DNA from: Streptococcus sanguinis SK1 = NCTC 7863
Lineage (GTDB): Bacteria; Bacillota; Bacilli; Lactobacillales; Streptococcaceae
Reading direction: 5' to 3'
DNA: 64,000 bases
NCBI RefSeq assembly: GCF_000194945.1
Contig: NZ_GL878511.1
Location: 124,001-188,000 of the forward strand
A program made the translations under genes and the position numbers. Below, piece after piece: positions 18,572-26,664 of this stretch; the first letter of the stretch is position 1; each line of letters begins with the position of its first letter. The notes beneath the pieces were generated by a model. It was not told where the DNA came from. It worked only from the letters and a program-made list of their open reading frames with translations, and ran no database searches.

Positions 18572-19480
18572 ATGGAAAATGTTTTGGTTTTACAGCAAGT
18601 CAGCAAGAAATTCGGTCGACAGTACGCTCTGACCGATGTGAGTCTGACGATAAAAAAAGGAGATATTTACGGTTTGATTGGCAAGAACGGGGCTGGTAAG
18701 ACCACTCTGATCAAGGTCATTACCCAGCTCTTGGAAGCAAGCAGTGGCAATGTCTCCCTCTTTGGCTCTCAGAACTATCAAGAATGGACTCAGAGTCTCA
18801 AACGGGTCGGATCGGTTATCGAAACTCCGGTTGCTCACAACCACCTGACAGCCTATGAAAATCTCAGCTACTACTGCAAGCTCCGCCATATCCCCCATGC
18901 GGACAAGGTCATCCGTGAAACCTTGGAATACGTGGACTTGACGGATACCGGCAAGAAGAAATTTCGCGACTTCTCACTCGGGATGAAACAACGGCTGGGT
19001 CTAGCTATCGCGCTTCTTACCAGACCTGACCTGATGATACTGGACGAACCTATCAATGGCCTGGATCCAGTCGGCATCAAGGAATTCCGCCAGCTGGTGC
19101 AGCGACTCAACGAGGAGTTTGGCATGACCTTTATCATCTCCAGCCATATCCTGTCTGAACTTTACTTGGTGGGTACTCGGTTCGGCATTATCGAGGAGGG
19201 ACGGCTGATTCGCGAGATTTCCAAGGCGGAGTTTGAAGAACAGAGCGAAGACTATATCGTGCTTAAAACGTCGCAGTTGGAAGAAGCCAGCCGGCTGATT
19301 CACGACCAGCTCATGCATCGTATCAAGGTGGTCAATGCTTCTGACGAGATTCATATCTTTACCCATTCGCATGAGATTAGCAAGATAGTCAAGGAACTTG
19401 CGGTTGCAGATATCCCAGTGCAGGAGATTTACTATGCACGACAAAACCTAGAAAACTTCTTTACAGACTTGGTCGAATGA
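18572..19480 (+). CDS. ABC transporter ATP-binding protein, module 1
   Basis: This 302-residue ATPase has Walker A GKNGAGKTT, signature SLGMKQR, Walker B LMILDEPINGLDP and the switch His in SSHILSEL. A C-terminal extension of about 90 residues is shared with its two paralogues in this window. The type (one domain, separate small permeases) is that of lantibiotic-immunity or drug-export systems such as the EpiF/BcrA group. The start at 18572 follows AAAGGAGACTTG; a TTG six bases upstream is unlikely. Two permease genes follow. Expression should depend on repeat-type promoter 1. Confidence 0.93.
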   Translation: MENVLVLQQVSKKFGRQYALTDVSLTIKKGDIYGLIGKNGAGKTTLIKVITQLLEASSGNVSLFGSQNYQEWTQSLKRVGSVIETPVAHNHLTAYENLSYYCKLRHIPHADKVIRETLEYVDLTDTGKKKFRDFSLGMKQRLGLAIALLTRPDLMILDEPINGLDPVGIKEFRQLVQRLNEEFGMTFIISSHILSELYLVGTRFGIIEEGRLIREISKAEFEEQSEDYIVLKTSQLEEASRLIHDQLMHRIKVVNASDEIHIFTHSHEISKIVKELAVADIPVQEIYYARQNLENFFTDLVE

Positions 19481-19496
19481 AAAAGGGAGGCTTATC

Positions 19497-20255
19497 ATGA
19501 TGGATTTCATTCAAGCCGATTTTTACCGGCTCATGCGCTCAAAAGGCTTTTGGATTACTGAGTTTTTATTATTCTGTGTGATTATCTCAACAACCTTCTT
19601 CCATGCAAATATTCATTTTGGAGCAAATATCTCCAGCAATGCGGCTGCTAGTCAATCTCTAGGAAAACTAACCGGCCTTCAAGCTCTGGACTATTTTGCA
19701 GGCAATACAGACAGTCTGCTCTTTTTCACTATTATTGGTATCAGTATGGTTCTTGGAGTGGATCTGTCTCGGAAACTTTATAAAAACTGTCTGAGCTACG
19801 GTATCTCTAAGCTCAGCTATTATTTTTCTAAATTCTTTGTCTGCGTTAGCATCGCAGCCTTTCACTTCCTGCTGATTTTATCTATCTCCTTTGTGACTGC
19901 TAGTCTGTCCAACGGAATTGGAAGTGCCCCCAGCTCTTTTTTGCCTCAGATAGGAGCTGCTCTCTTTATTCAATTTCTCAGCACGATTACATGGATTGCC
20001 ATCATTTCTTTTGTACTCTATGCCAGCCACTCCATTGTATCTAGCTTTCTGACCTATTTCCTTGGCGGTACCTTACTGACTATTCCCCTCATCTTTTACC
20101 CTGACAATGAATGGCTGCTCTATCTGACCATGCGTTTTAACACAGATATGGCAGCAGATAGCGGAGCTGTTATCAAGGCTATCCTGACAGTGGTAACGGT
20201 CACCCTAGTCTTTCTGATTAGCGGACTGATGGTTTTCAAAAAGAAAAATTTATAA
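19497..20255 (+). CDS. ABC transporter permease, module 1a
   Basis: This 252-residue protein has six hydrophobic segments in the ABC-2 style and opens with FIQADFYRLMRSKGFW, an N-terminal motif shared by all four permeases here. AAAAGGGAGG precedes the start; the second Met (19500) is an equal alternative. It begins 16 bases after the ATPase gene. Probably the membrane partner of the module 1 ATPase, together with the next gene. Confidence 0.88.
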   Translation: MMDFIQADFYRLMRSKGFWITEFLLFCVIISTTFFHANIHFGANISSNAAASQSLGKLTGLQALDYFAGNTDSLLFFTIIGISMVLGVDLSRKLYKNCLSYGISKLSYYFSKFFVCVSIAAFHFLLILSISFVTASLSNGIGSAPSSFLPQIGAALFIQFLSTITWIAIISFVLYASHSIVSSFLTYFLGGTLLTIPLIFYPDNEWLLYLTMRFNTDMAADSGAVIKAILTVVTVTLVFLISGLMVFKKKNL

Positions 20256-20292
20256 AAAGCAGGAACAATCTTAATCATTCAGAGGAGATTTC

Positions 20293-20985
20293 ATGTTACA
20301 TACTATCCAGGCGGAGCTCTACCAGCTTGTCCGCTCCAAACCTTTTTGGCTAATAGAAGGGCTGCTCTTTTTTCTCATTTTCATCAGCTCTCTTGGTGAA
20401 CGCAATTTTAATTTTTATATCTCTACATCTTCTGATCCAGAAGAAATAGTCATCCAAGGTTGGACAGGATTTGAAGCTCTCGGGCAGCTTGCTAAAGATT
20501 TCCTGCCCTTTGTCATGATTACTGTCCTTGTGCTCATTATCTTTCTGTTAGGTCGTGACCTGACTAGAAAGCTATACAAAAATATATTGGCTGGCGGGGT
20601 TTCTCGGAAAGAATTTTACCTATCTAAAATAGCTGTTCTTATCACAATTATCATCTTGCAAATGGCGGCAGCTTTTGCCGCAGCCTTTATCTTTGGGAGC
20701 CTCTTCCACGGACTTGGGACTATGCCAAAGAACTTTTTCTGGAGCTTTTCCTTGTCTTTCTTTCGCTCCTTTCTCTTTATTATGACCTGCAGTTCCGTAG
20801 TTACCTGTCTCCTCTACCTGACCCGTTCCACCCTAGCTAGCTATCTCGTCTTTTTCGCCCTGATTATGCTTCAGTCTAGCCTCGTCATCGTTTTCCCTCA
20901 GATAAATTCTGAACTATTCTTATTCCTTATCCTAGCTGGTTCTCTCTTAGGTGGTTACCAAGCCTTTCAGCACAGAGACTTATAA
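20293..20985 (+). CDS. ABC transporter permease, module 1b
   Basis: This 230-residue six-helix protein begins MLHTIQAELYQLVRSKPFW, clearly related to the permease just upstream. CAGAGGAG precedes the ATG. Module 1 therefore has two permeases (like EpiE/EpiG-type pairs) where modules 2 and 3 have one. A terminator follows directly. Confidence 0.88.
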   Translation: MLHTIQAELYQLVRSKPFWLIEGLLFFLIFISSLGERNFNFYISTSSDPEEIVIQGWTGFEALGQLAKDFLPFVMITVLVLIIFLLGRDLTRKLYKNILAGGVSRKEFYLSKIAVLITIIILQMAAAFAAAFIFGSLFHGLGTMPKNFFWSFSLSFFRSFLFIMTCSSVVTCLLYLTRSTLASYLVFFALIMLQSSLVIVFPQINSELFLFLILAGSLLGGYQAFQHRDL

Positions 20986-20989
20986 ATCT

Positions 20990-21018
20990 AAGCAGTCAGC
21001 CCTTTGGCTGCTTTTTTA
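20990..21018 (+). terminator. Terminator of ABC module 1
   Basis: AGCAG..CAGCC pairs with GGCTGCT around CTTT, followed by TTTTTT. Confidence 0.8.
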
Positions 21019-21047
21019 TTGCTTTGGGATTGGTTCTGCATTTCTTT

Positions 21048-21098
21048 AGAAATATTTTAGAATTTCTTGAGAAATATTTGAAATCTAGCTTGTATACT
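21048..21098 (+). promoter_or_regulatory. Repeat-type regulated promoter 2 (ABC module 2)
   Basis: AGAAATATTTT (21048), AGAATTTCTTG (21059), AGAAATATTTG (21070); 12 bases; TATACT at 21093-21098. No -35 consensus. Confidence 0.88.
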
Positions 21099-21129
21099 AA
21101 AATCAAACCTAAGAAAGCGAGAATATACC

Positions 21130-22038
21130 ATGCAAACTGTTTTAGAAGTAAAGCAAGTTACCAAACAATATGGCCAGCAATATGCCCTTGATCATGTGAG
21201 TCTTTCGATCCAGAAGGGCGAAATTTACGGTTTAATCGGCAAGAACGGAGCTGGCAAAACCACTCTTCTCAAGACCATTAGCCGGCTCATTCATGCCAAC
21301 AGCGGAACCGTGTCTGTCTTTGGTTCGCAGAACTCTAAGGAATGGAACGAAGCCCTGCGCAAGATAGGTACTGTCATCGAAACACCAGTCGCTTACAATC
21401 AGATGACTGCTTATCAAAACCTCAACTACTACTGCAAGGTTCATCAGATTGCCCAGCCCGACCAGCTCATCAAGGAAACCCTGGCCTATGTCGGACTGAG
21501 CAATACTGGTAAAAAGAAATTCCGCAACTTTTCGCTAGGAATGAAGCAGCGCTTGGGGATCGCTATTGCACTTATCAGCAAGCCTGAACTCATGATTTTA
21601 GACGAGCCCATCAACGGCCTAGATCCGCTTGGCATCAAGGAATTCCGACTGATGATTCAGCGACTCAATCAAGAGTTGGGAATCACTTTTATCATTTCCA
21701 GCCACATCTTGTCTGAGCTTTATCTGGTAGCCACCAAGTTTGGCGTGATTGACCAAGGACGCCTTGTCGCAGAATTCACCAAAGACGATTTTGACCGAGC
21801 CAGCGAAGATTATATCGTCCTCAAAACCAGCGATAGAGATCAGGCTGCCAATCTCATCCAAGGCAAGCTCCACTATCAGCTCAAGGACGCTGATAAATCT
21901 GACGAACTGCACATTGTCGCCCAAGAGCAGGAACTAAATGACATCAACAGGGAGTTGGTCCTATCCAACATTCATGTCAATGGTATCTATGCAGCTCACA
22001 AAGATTTAGAAAAATACTTTACAGATTTAGTCCAGTAA
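21130..22038 (+). CDS. ABC transporter ATP-binding protein, module 2
   Basis: This 302-residue protein aligns end to end with the module 1 and 3 ATPases, sharing long identical blocks (GEIYGLIGKNGAGKTTL, KKKFRNFSLGMKQRLGIAI). Walker A, signature and Walker B are intact. The ribosome binding site is weak (AGAAAGCGAG), unlike the strong sites of the other two. It is followed 12 bases later by one permease. Probably an exporter or immunity-type pump; the substrate is not inferable from sequence. Confidence 0.92.
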   Translation: MQTVLEVKQVTKQYGQQYALDHVSLSIQKGEIYGLIGKNGAGKTTLLKTISRLIHANSGTVSVFGSQNSKEWNEALRKIGTVIETPVAYNQMTAYQNLNYYCKVHQIAQPDQLIKETLAYVGLSNTGKKKFRNFSLGMKQRLGIAIALISKPELMILDEPINGLDPLGIKEFRLMIQRLNQELGITFIISSHILSELYLVATKFGVIDQGRLVAEFTKDDFDRASEDYIVLKTSDRDQAANLIQGKLHYQLKDADKSDELHIVAQEQELNDINRELVLSNIHVNGIYAAHKDLEKYFTDLVQ

Positions 22039-22050
22039 GGAGAAAAAACC

Positions 22051-22746
22051 ATGTTACATACTTTTCAAGCAGATTTTTACCGTTTCTTTCGTTCCAAGGC
22101 TGTTTGGATTACCGAATTCATCTTTCTACTGACGACCTTGAGCGCAGTCTTTGGTAAATTAAATGCCGTCCAGCTTATACAAGCGGTGTCCAACGCTATC
22201 GGTAATAATACATTTATCATCATTATCCTCTCTATGGTCGTCATCGGGACAGATCTGAACAAGCAGCTTTACAAGAATACATTAACCAGTGGCGTTTCCC
22301 GTACCAGTTTCTTCGTCTCTAAAGCCCTAGTCATGGCCTGCGTAACCTTCCTGCAGTTAGCTCTCTATTATAGCATCAACTTTATCCTAGCGGCCATTCT
22401 AAACGGTATTGGTGATTTATCCGTCACCTTCCTGCTTCAGTTTATTCTTCTATTCTTTGTGCAGTGCCTAACTGTCATTGCTTGGACAGCTATTATTTCC
22501 TTTATTCTTTATCTGAGTAAATCTATGATTGCTGCTCTGGGAGGTTACCTTTTCTGCGCATCTTTAACCGGAGCTCTTGCTCAATTTTATCCCAAATCTC
22601 TATGGCTGCAGCATTTCACCATGAGCTTTGATTTTGAGACGCTTCAAAGCAACGGTGTAACCTTAAGAATTATTCTAATCGCCTTGGTCTTAGGAACAAT
22701 CTTCACCGCAGCAAGTCTTTATACTTTCCACAAAAAGGATTTATAG
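22051..22746 (+). CDS. ABC transporter permease, module 2
   Basis: This 231-residue, six-helix protein starts MLHTFQADFYRFFRSKAVW, matching the permease family of modules 1 and 3. AAGGAG precedes the ATG. It is the only permease of module 2, so the complex may be a homodimer or may borrow a permease from another module. Confidence 0.88.
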   Translation: MLHTFQADFYRFFRSKAVWITEFIFLLTTLSAVFGKLNAVQLIQAVSNAIGNNTFIIIILSMVVIGTDLNKQLYKNTLTSGVSRTSFFVSKALVMACVTFLQLALYYSINFILAAILNGIGDLSVTFLLQFILLFFVQCLTVIAWTAIISFILYLSKSMIAALGGYLFCASLTGALAQFYPKSLWLQHFTMSFDFETLQSNGVTLRIILIALVLGTIFTAASLYTFHKKDL

Positions 22747-22749
22747 TTG

Positions 22750-22780
22750 AAAATGAGCTAGTTCTTGACTGGCTCATTTT
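22750..22780 (+). terminator. Terminator of ABC module 2
   Basis: AAAATGAGC(T)AGT pairs with ACT(G)GCTCATTTT around TCTTG; the plus-strand T-tract is short and interrupted. Confidence 0.75.
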
Positions 22781-22805
22781 AATCTTTTCAATTTTAAATT
22801 TCTTT

Positions 22806-22856
22806 AGAAATATTTTAGAATTTCTTGAGAAATATTTGAAATTTAGTTTGTATACT
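22806..22856 (+). promoter_or_regulatory. Repeat-type regulated promoter 3 (ABC module 3)
   Basis: AGAAATATTTT (22806), AGAATTTCTTG (22817), AGAAATATTTG (22828); 12 bases; TATACT at 22851-22856. The repeats are identical to those of promoter 2, pointing to recent duplication or strong constraint. Confidence 0.88.
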
Positions 22857-22891
22857 AAAAGTATAAACAAAGTAATTAAAGGAGAAACATC

Positions 22892-23824
22892 ATGCAAAAT
22901 GTTTTAGAAGTGAAAGGACTCACTAAAAAATACGGTGATCAATATGCTCTGAAAGATGTCAGTCTTTCCATCAAGAAAGGAGAGATCTACGGTCTCATCG
23001 GAAAAAACGGTGCTGGTAAGACCACGCTGATCAAAATCATCACGCAAGTCATCTATCCTAGCGGAGGGTCCGTGTCTGTCCTGGGCTCTCAGAACCAACA
23101 AGAATGGACCAGAGCCCTCAGCCATACTGGATCTGTCATCGAATCCCCTGTAGCTCATGCCCACATGTCGGCCTATGAAAATCTGCGCTACTACTGTACC
23201 GATCGGGGCATTCCAAATGCTGACAAAGTCATCAAAGAAACCCTGCAATATGTCGGCCTGACCGATACTGGAAAGAAGAAATTCCGTAATTTCTCTCTGG
23301 GGATGAAACAGCGGTTGGGCATTGCCATTGCCATTTTGGGGCGTCCCGACTTGCTCATCTTGGACGAGCCCATCAATGGTTTAGACCCAGTTGGGATTCA
23401 GGAATTTAGAGAAATGGTCAAGCGCCTCAATCAAGAATTAGGCATCACCATCATCATTTCCAGCCATATCCTGTCCGAGCTTTATCTAGTCGCAACTCGC
23501 TTTGGTTTTATCAATCAAGGGCATTTCATCAAGGAGCTGTCTAAGGAAGAATTTGACCGAGAAAGCGGCGACTATATCATCCTCAAAACGGATAATATCA
23601 AGCAAGCTGCTCATTTAGTGCAAGACAAGCTAGGCTACCAGCTCAGACCGACCAACAAGGAAGATGAGCTGCATATTTCCGGTAAGGTACAAGAAATTCG
23701 CAAGATTGCCAAGGAACTAGTCCTAGCCGACATCCCAATCGGGGAAATCTACTACGCCCACAAAGACTTAGAAAAATACTTTACAGACTTAATCAACCAA
23801 CAAGGAGGAAACACTCATGTTTAA
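22892..23824 (+). CDS. ABC transporter ATP-binding protein, module 3
   Basis: This 310-residue ATPase is the third paralogue, with Walker A GKNGAGKTT, signature SLGMKQR and Walker B LLILDEPINGLDP. TAAAGGAG precedes the ATG. Its C-terminal end overlaps the permease gene by 8 bases and carries that gene's ribosome binding site (CAAGGAGG), so the two are coupled. Probable drug or peptide export/immunity role. Confidence 0.92.
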   Translation: MQNVLEVKGLTKKYGDQYALKDVSLSIKKGEIYGLIGKNGAGKTTLIKIITQVIYPSGGSVSVLGSQNQQEWTRALSHTGSVIESPVAHAHMSAYENLRYYCTDRGIPNADKVIKETLQYVGLTDTGKKKFRNFSLGMKQRLGIAIAILGRPDLLILDEPINGLDPVGIQEFREMVKRLNQELGITIIISSHILSELYLVATRFGFINQGHFIKELSKEEFDRESGDYIILKTDNIKQAAHLVQDKLGYQLRPTNKEDELHISGKVQEIRKIAKELVLADIPIGEIYYAHKDLEKYFTDLINQQGGNTHV

Positions 23825-24539
23825 TAGTATCAAGGCGGATTACTACCGTCTCTTCCGCTCCGTAGGATTCTGGGGAGTGCAGGCTTTCTGCATCTTTGGA
23901 ATTCTCCTCGCCATTTTCACTTCCAAAGTTGTCAGTTCCGACAACGGTATCTTTTTTGCCATAGATGTCGTCTCCTACAACAGCGGCATGCTCTTTATTG
24001 CCTGCAATGTCATGACTAGCTTGCTTCTCGGTGTTGATCTCAATGACAAACTTTATCACAATAACCTGACTACAGGCAAGACTCGGACCCAGTATTACTT
24101 CTCTAAAGCACTGGTTATCGGTAGCTTACTGCCTATGCAGTTCATACTGCTCTACATTTTAGGTATTGTCATCGAATTTGTCCGAACCGGCGGTAATATG
24201 GGAACCCTGCCAGCTAATTTCTGGGGACAATTCGCAATACTCTTTGTCATGCAGGTCATCTGTACCTATGCTTGGTACTGCATTACCAGCTTTGTCCTCT
24301 ACTTGACTCGAAACTATAGTGTCGTCTTTATCACCTATATCATGACCTACATCTTACTCGGCCTCCCTAGTCAAATGGTTGATGCCAATAATGAATGGTT
24401 CAAGGCTATCAAGATGGAGTTCGTCTACGGAGACGCTTCAATACCAGGTGTCATCATCAAAACAGCTATCTTTGCTCTCAGTCTGATCACGGTCTTTAGC
24501 TTAGCAGGACTGGCTACACTGAAGAAGAGAGATTTGTAA
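23817..24539 (+). CDS. ABC transporter permease, module 3
   Basis: This 240-residue protein with six hydrophobic segments starts FNSIKADYYRLFRSVGFW. It is the most divergent of the four permeases after the shared N-terminus. Translation is coupled to the module 3 ATPase. A strong terminator follows. Confidence 0.88.
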   Translation: MFNSIKADYYRLFRSVGFWGVQAFCIFGILLAIFTSKVVSSDNGIFFAIDVVSYNSGMLFIACNVMTSLLLGVDLNDKLYHNNLTTGKTRTQYYFSKALVIGSLLPMQFILLYILGIVIEFVRTGGNMGTLPANFWGQFAILFVMQVICTYAWYCITSFVLYLTRNYSVVFITYIMTYILLGLPSQMVDANNEWFKAIKMEFVYGDASIPGVIIKTAIFALSLITVFSLAGLATLKKRDL

Positions 24540-24543
24540 AATA

Positions 24544-24580
24544 AAAACTCAGCTAATCACTAAATTAGCTGAGTTTTTTT
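24544..24580 (+). terminator. Terminator of ABC module 3
   Basis: AAAACTCAGCTAAT pairs perfectly with ATTAGCTGAGTTTT around CACTAA, followed by a T-run. A decayed relative lies at 26561-26612. Confidence 0.92.
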
Positions 24581-24649
24581 GAGCGGATTTTAATTGGATG
24601 ATGAGCGGATTTCACCCTTTCTGGTCTAGCCCTCTTTATCGGCTTTCTT

Positions 24650-25267
24650 TCACTGCTTCCAATCTTGCTTTTTCAAGAACAGACTGATGCAGACTCCTAG
24701 GATAAGGTAGAAAGTGACAAAGGCAAGACTGGCTGCCAGACTAGTCGGATATGGAAAGATCTTGCCCAGAGGAAAAAGAACATTAGATAGAAATCCGAGG
24801 GGAACAAAGAGCAAGAATAAAATCAAGGCTAGCTTAACCTGAAAAGAAGGTCTTACATCGGATAGATTGCGGCCCGTTCCCCACACCAGCAGCCCTACTC
24901 CCTGAACAATCAGCACCGGCGTTAGCAAGACACTAATCTTGAGAAAATCAGCTAGGATAATGGAGAGGATGATTCCCAGACCGATAAAGCCAAGAGAGAG
25001 CTGATAGCAAATATTACTGGCTATTCTCCTGTACTTGATTGACTGCTCTTCCTCTTTCTGGACTACAGACTCAATTCCCTTGAGCAGATAGTCTGTGGTC
25101 ACCTCAAAATAGTCACTCATGGAAATGATCTTATCCAAATCAGGCATACTCTGCTCGCTCTCCCACTTGGAAACGGCCTGTCTGGACACACCGAGTTGGT
25201 CGGCTAGCCCCTCCTGCGAAATGCCCCGCGCTTTTCGCAGGTACTGGATTCTGTCTGATAGATTCAT
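24650..25267 (-). CDS. XRE-type transcriptional regulator with membrane domain
   Basis: Residues 1-65 are a Cro/C1-type helix-turn-helix ([20 protein letters not shown] is the recognition region). After a charged linker come four hydrophobic segments (about residues 85-200), so the DNA-binding head is tethered to the membrane. Such proteins are known next to ABC exporter genes in firmicutes. It faces module 3 convergently and has its own promoter (25321-25348). The ribosome binding site is weak (ATAGG). It may sense membrane state or the neighbouring transporters; targets are unknown. Confidence 0.88.
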   Translation of the reverse strand: MNLSDRIQYLRKARGISQEGLADQLGVSRQAVSKWESEQSMPDLDKIISMSDYFEVTTDYLLKGIESVVQKEEEQSIKYRRIASNICYQLSLGFIGLGIILSIILADFLKISVLLTPVLIVQGVGLLVWGTGRNLSDVRPSFQVKLALILFLLFVPLGFLSNVLFPLGKIFPYPTSLAASLAFVTFYLILGVCISLFLKKQDWKQ

Positions 25268-25320
25268 GGATTGTTTTACCTATTCTTTCTTATTTTTTAT
25301 ACTTTCTTTCATTGACACTT

Positions 25321-25348
25321 ATTATAGCACAAGGCGGCGAGACTGCAA
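25321..25348 (-). promoter_or_regulatory. Promoter of the XRE-type regulator
   Basis: Reverse strand: TTGCAG (25343-25348), 16-base gap, TATAAT (25321-25326) with an extended -10 (TGC before TATAAT). Confidence 0.7.
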
Positions 25349-25376
25349 AGTCTGATTGTCACCTCTTCATAAAATG

Positions 25377-26210
25377 CTAGACTTCTTCTTTAGATGGAAG
25401 TGCTTTTTCCTCCCTATCCGTCCGATACCAGAGATAGATACTATAAAGTGTCAGGATAATCACACCTCCAAAGTAAAAGAAGGGATTGACTTGAGAGAAA
25501 TCTAATTGATTGTTAGCTTGAGCTATCCCAACAAAAGTCGGGATGAGGGTGTTGGAGAGGGCATGAAAGATGTTACAAGCCATAGAAGACTGGGTCTTCT
25601 TATACAGAGCTGCAAGCCAGAAGGAGAGAAGGATACTGAAAATGATAAAAACTGAGAAAAGATCCTGGCTTCGATCATAAAAGCGATCGTAAAACCAAAG
25701 GGGAATATGCCAGATGGCCCAAATGATACCGGTCATCAAAGTAGAGACAAAGAAAGAAAACTTTTTCTCTAAGGCCGGCTGTAGGAAGCCGCGCCAGCCG
25801 AATTCTTCAATCCCGCCCGATAGGACAATACAATAGATAAAAAACCAAGGAAAGCTTACTAAAGCGCCGTCTACCAGCTTGCCGCCAGAAGCTAAGGCAT
25901 AGAGGGCAGTCAGACCGCCACCATAGATTAGCAAGTAGAGCCAGGTCTCTTTCTTGCCTGAAAAGAGATAGGAGCAAATAGCCTTAAAACCTTTCTTTTT
26001 CAGTACAATCAGGCTGGCCAGCATAGGCCCAAACATAGCAATGCCATTTAGAATAGCTTCAAGAGCTAGATAGGCTGTAGGTGTACTGTCTGGCCAAAGG
26101 TTTTTGAGGATAATGTCCAATAGCCAGAATCCCCATGTCCAGCCGAAGTTCCAAGCCAGGAACGGCAAAATTAGTTTTGGTTGTGGTTTAATAGTTGTTT
26201 CTGTATTCAT
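25377..26210 (-). CDS. CPBP-family intramembrane metalloprotease, copy 1
   Basis: This 277-residue protein has about seven or eight helices. It carries the CPBP (CAAX protease and bacteriocin-processing) motifs: GGIEEFGWRGF (E135, E136, R140), AIWHIPLWF (H168) and the later CNIFHALSNT. AAGGAGG precedes the ATG. Family members often give self-immunity to bacteriocins or process small peptides. It is a close paralogue of the protein at 28651-29463, sharing long stretches such as PFLAWNFGWTWGF. It has a sigma-A-like promoter of its own (TTGAAT, 18 bases, TATATT) and no 11-bp repeats. Confidence 0.92.
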   Translation of the reverse strand: MNTETTIKPQPKLILPFLAWNFGWTWGFWLLDIILKNLWPDSTPTAYLALEAILNGIAMFGPMLASLIVLKKKGFKAICSYLFSGKKETWLYLLIYGGGLTALYALASGGKLVDGALVSFPWFFIYCIVLSGGIEEFGWRGFLQPALEKKFSFFVSTLMTGIIWAIWHIPLWFYDRFYDRSQDLFSVFIIFSILLSFWLAALYKKTQSSMACNIFHALSNTLIPTFVGIAQANNQLDFSQVNPFFYFGGVIILTLYSIYLWYRTDREEKALPSKEEV

Positions 26211-26320
26211 GAGAATACCTCCTTATAATATAATTAAACTCAAGTTTTTGATTCAAATCTTCAAAGACAGCGACTCGTTCATTCCGAAATCAAAAACTCG
26301 GCTTCTGCTTTCAGATTAAC

Positions 26321-26406
26321 AAAAAAGCCAGTTGCCTTTCTAGCGACTGGACTTGGAATAAAGAAAAAATCTAGTTGCTTTTTGAGTGATTGAACTTGGA
26401 ATCATT
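26321..26406. repeat. Imperfect 43-bp tandem duplication
   Basis: Unit 1 is 26321-26363 and unit 2 is 26364-26406. Both run A6, then a CAGTTGC/CTAGTTGC arm, and end in ACTTGGAAT. On the reverse strand unit 1 is a good terminator (CCAGTCGC/GCAACTGG then CTTTTTT); unit 2 is a weakened copy. Confidence 0.7.
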
Positions 26407-26518
26407 GTCAACTGTCAGTTGCAAGTCAGTTATATCAAGGGTTTAGAGCAGTTGGCTGATTTTTCACTTTGACCGGTAAAATGACCTTTCTAGGATAATT
26501 GGCTTTTCAAACCACAAA

Positions 26519-26545
26519 ACAAAAAGGCATATTTATCATGCCTTT
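26519..26545 (-). terminator. Terminator of the two-component operon
   Basis: Reverse strand: AAAGGCAT pairs with ATGCCTTT around GATAAAT, followed by a T-run. Confidence 0.8.
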
Positions 26546-26560
26546 CTTCGACTTAATCTA

Positions 26561-26612
26561 AAAATAAACCTCCGCCAATTCGAAAATTAACTGAGGTTTT
26601 TGAGCGGATTTT
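26561..26612 (+). repeat. Decayed copy of the ABC module 3 terminator
   Basis: AAAATAAACCTC, then a damaged stem, then GAGGTTTTTGAGCGGATTTT. It lines up with 24538-24592 base for base over most of its length, including the GAGCGGATTTT tail outside the hairpin. Confidence 0.65.
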
Positions 26613-26664
26613 GAGACTAGCTGATAGAGCTGAGCCTTCCTTGTTTTGCTTTTTCAAGTCTTTT

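Larger units (their letters stand above)
26211..26664. other. Gene-free stretch between CPBP copy 1 and the histidine kinase
   Basis: This 454-base gap holds no coding frame with a ribosome binding site. It contains, from left to right, the CPBP promoter, an inverted repeat AGTTTTTGAT (26243-26252) / ATCAAAAACT (26289-26298), a 43-bp tandem duplication (26321-26406), a kinase-gene terminator (26521-26545) and a decayed copy of the module 3 terminator (26561-26612). It looks like the scar of past rearrangement. Confidence 0.6.

Noticed and set aside
18572..24539. The ABC modules as a lantibiotic production locus
   Set aside because: No precursor peptide, LanB/C/M enzyme or peptidase-containing exporter was found around them.
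26321..26406. Tandem repeat as possible CRISPR
   Set aside because: Only two imperfect units with no spacer between; it behaves as a duplicated terminator.
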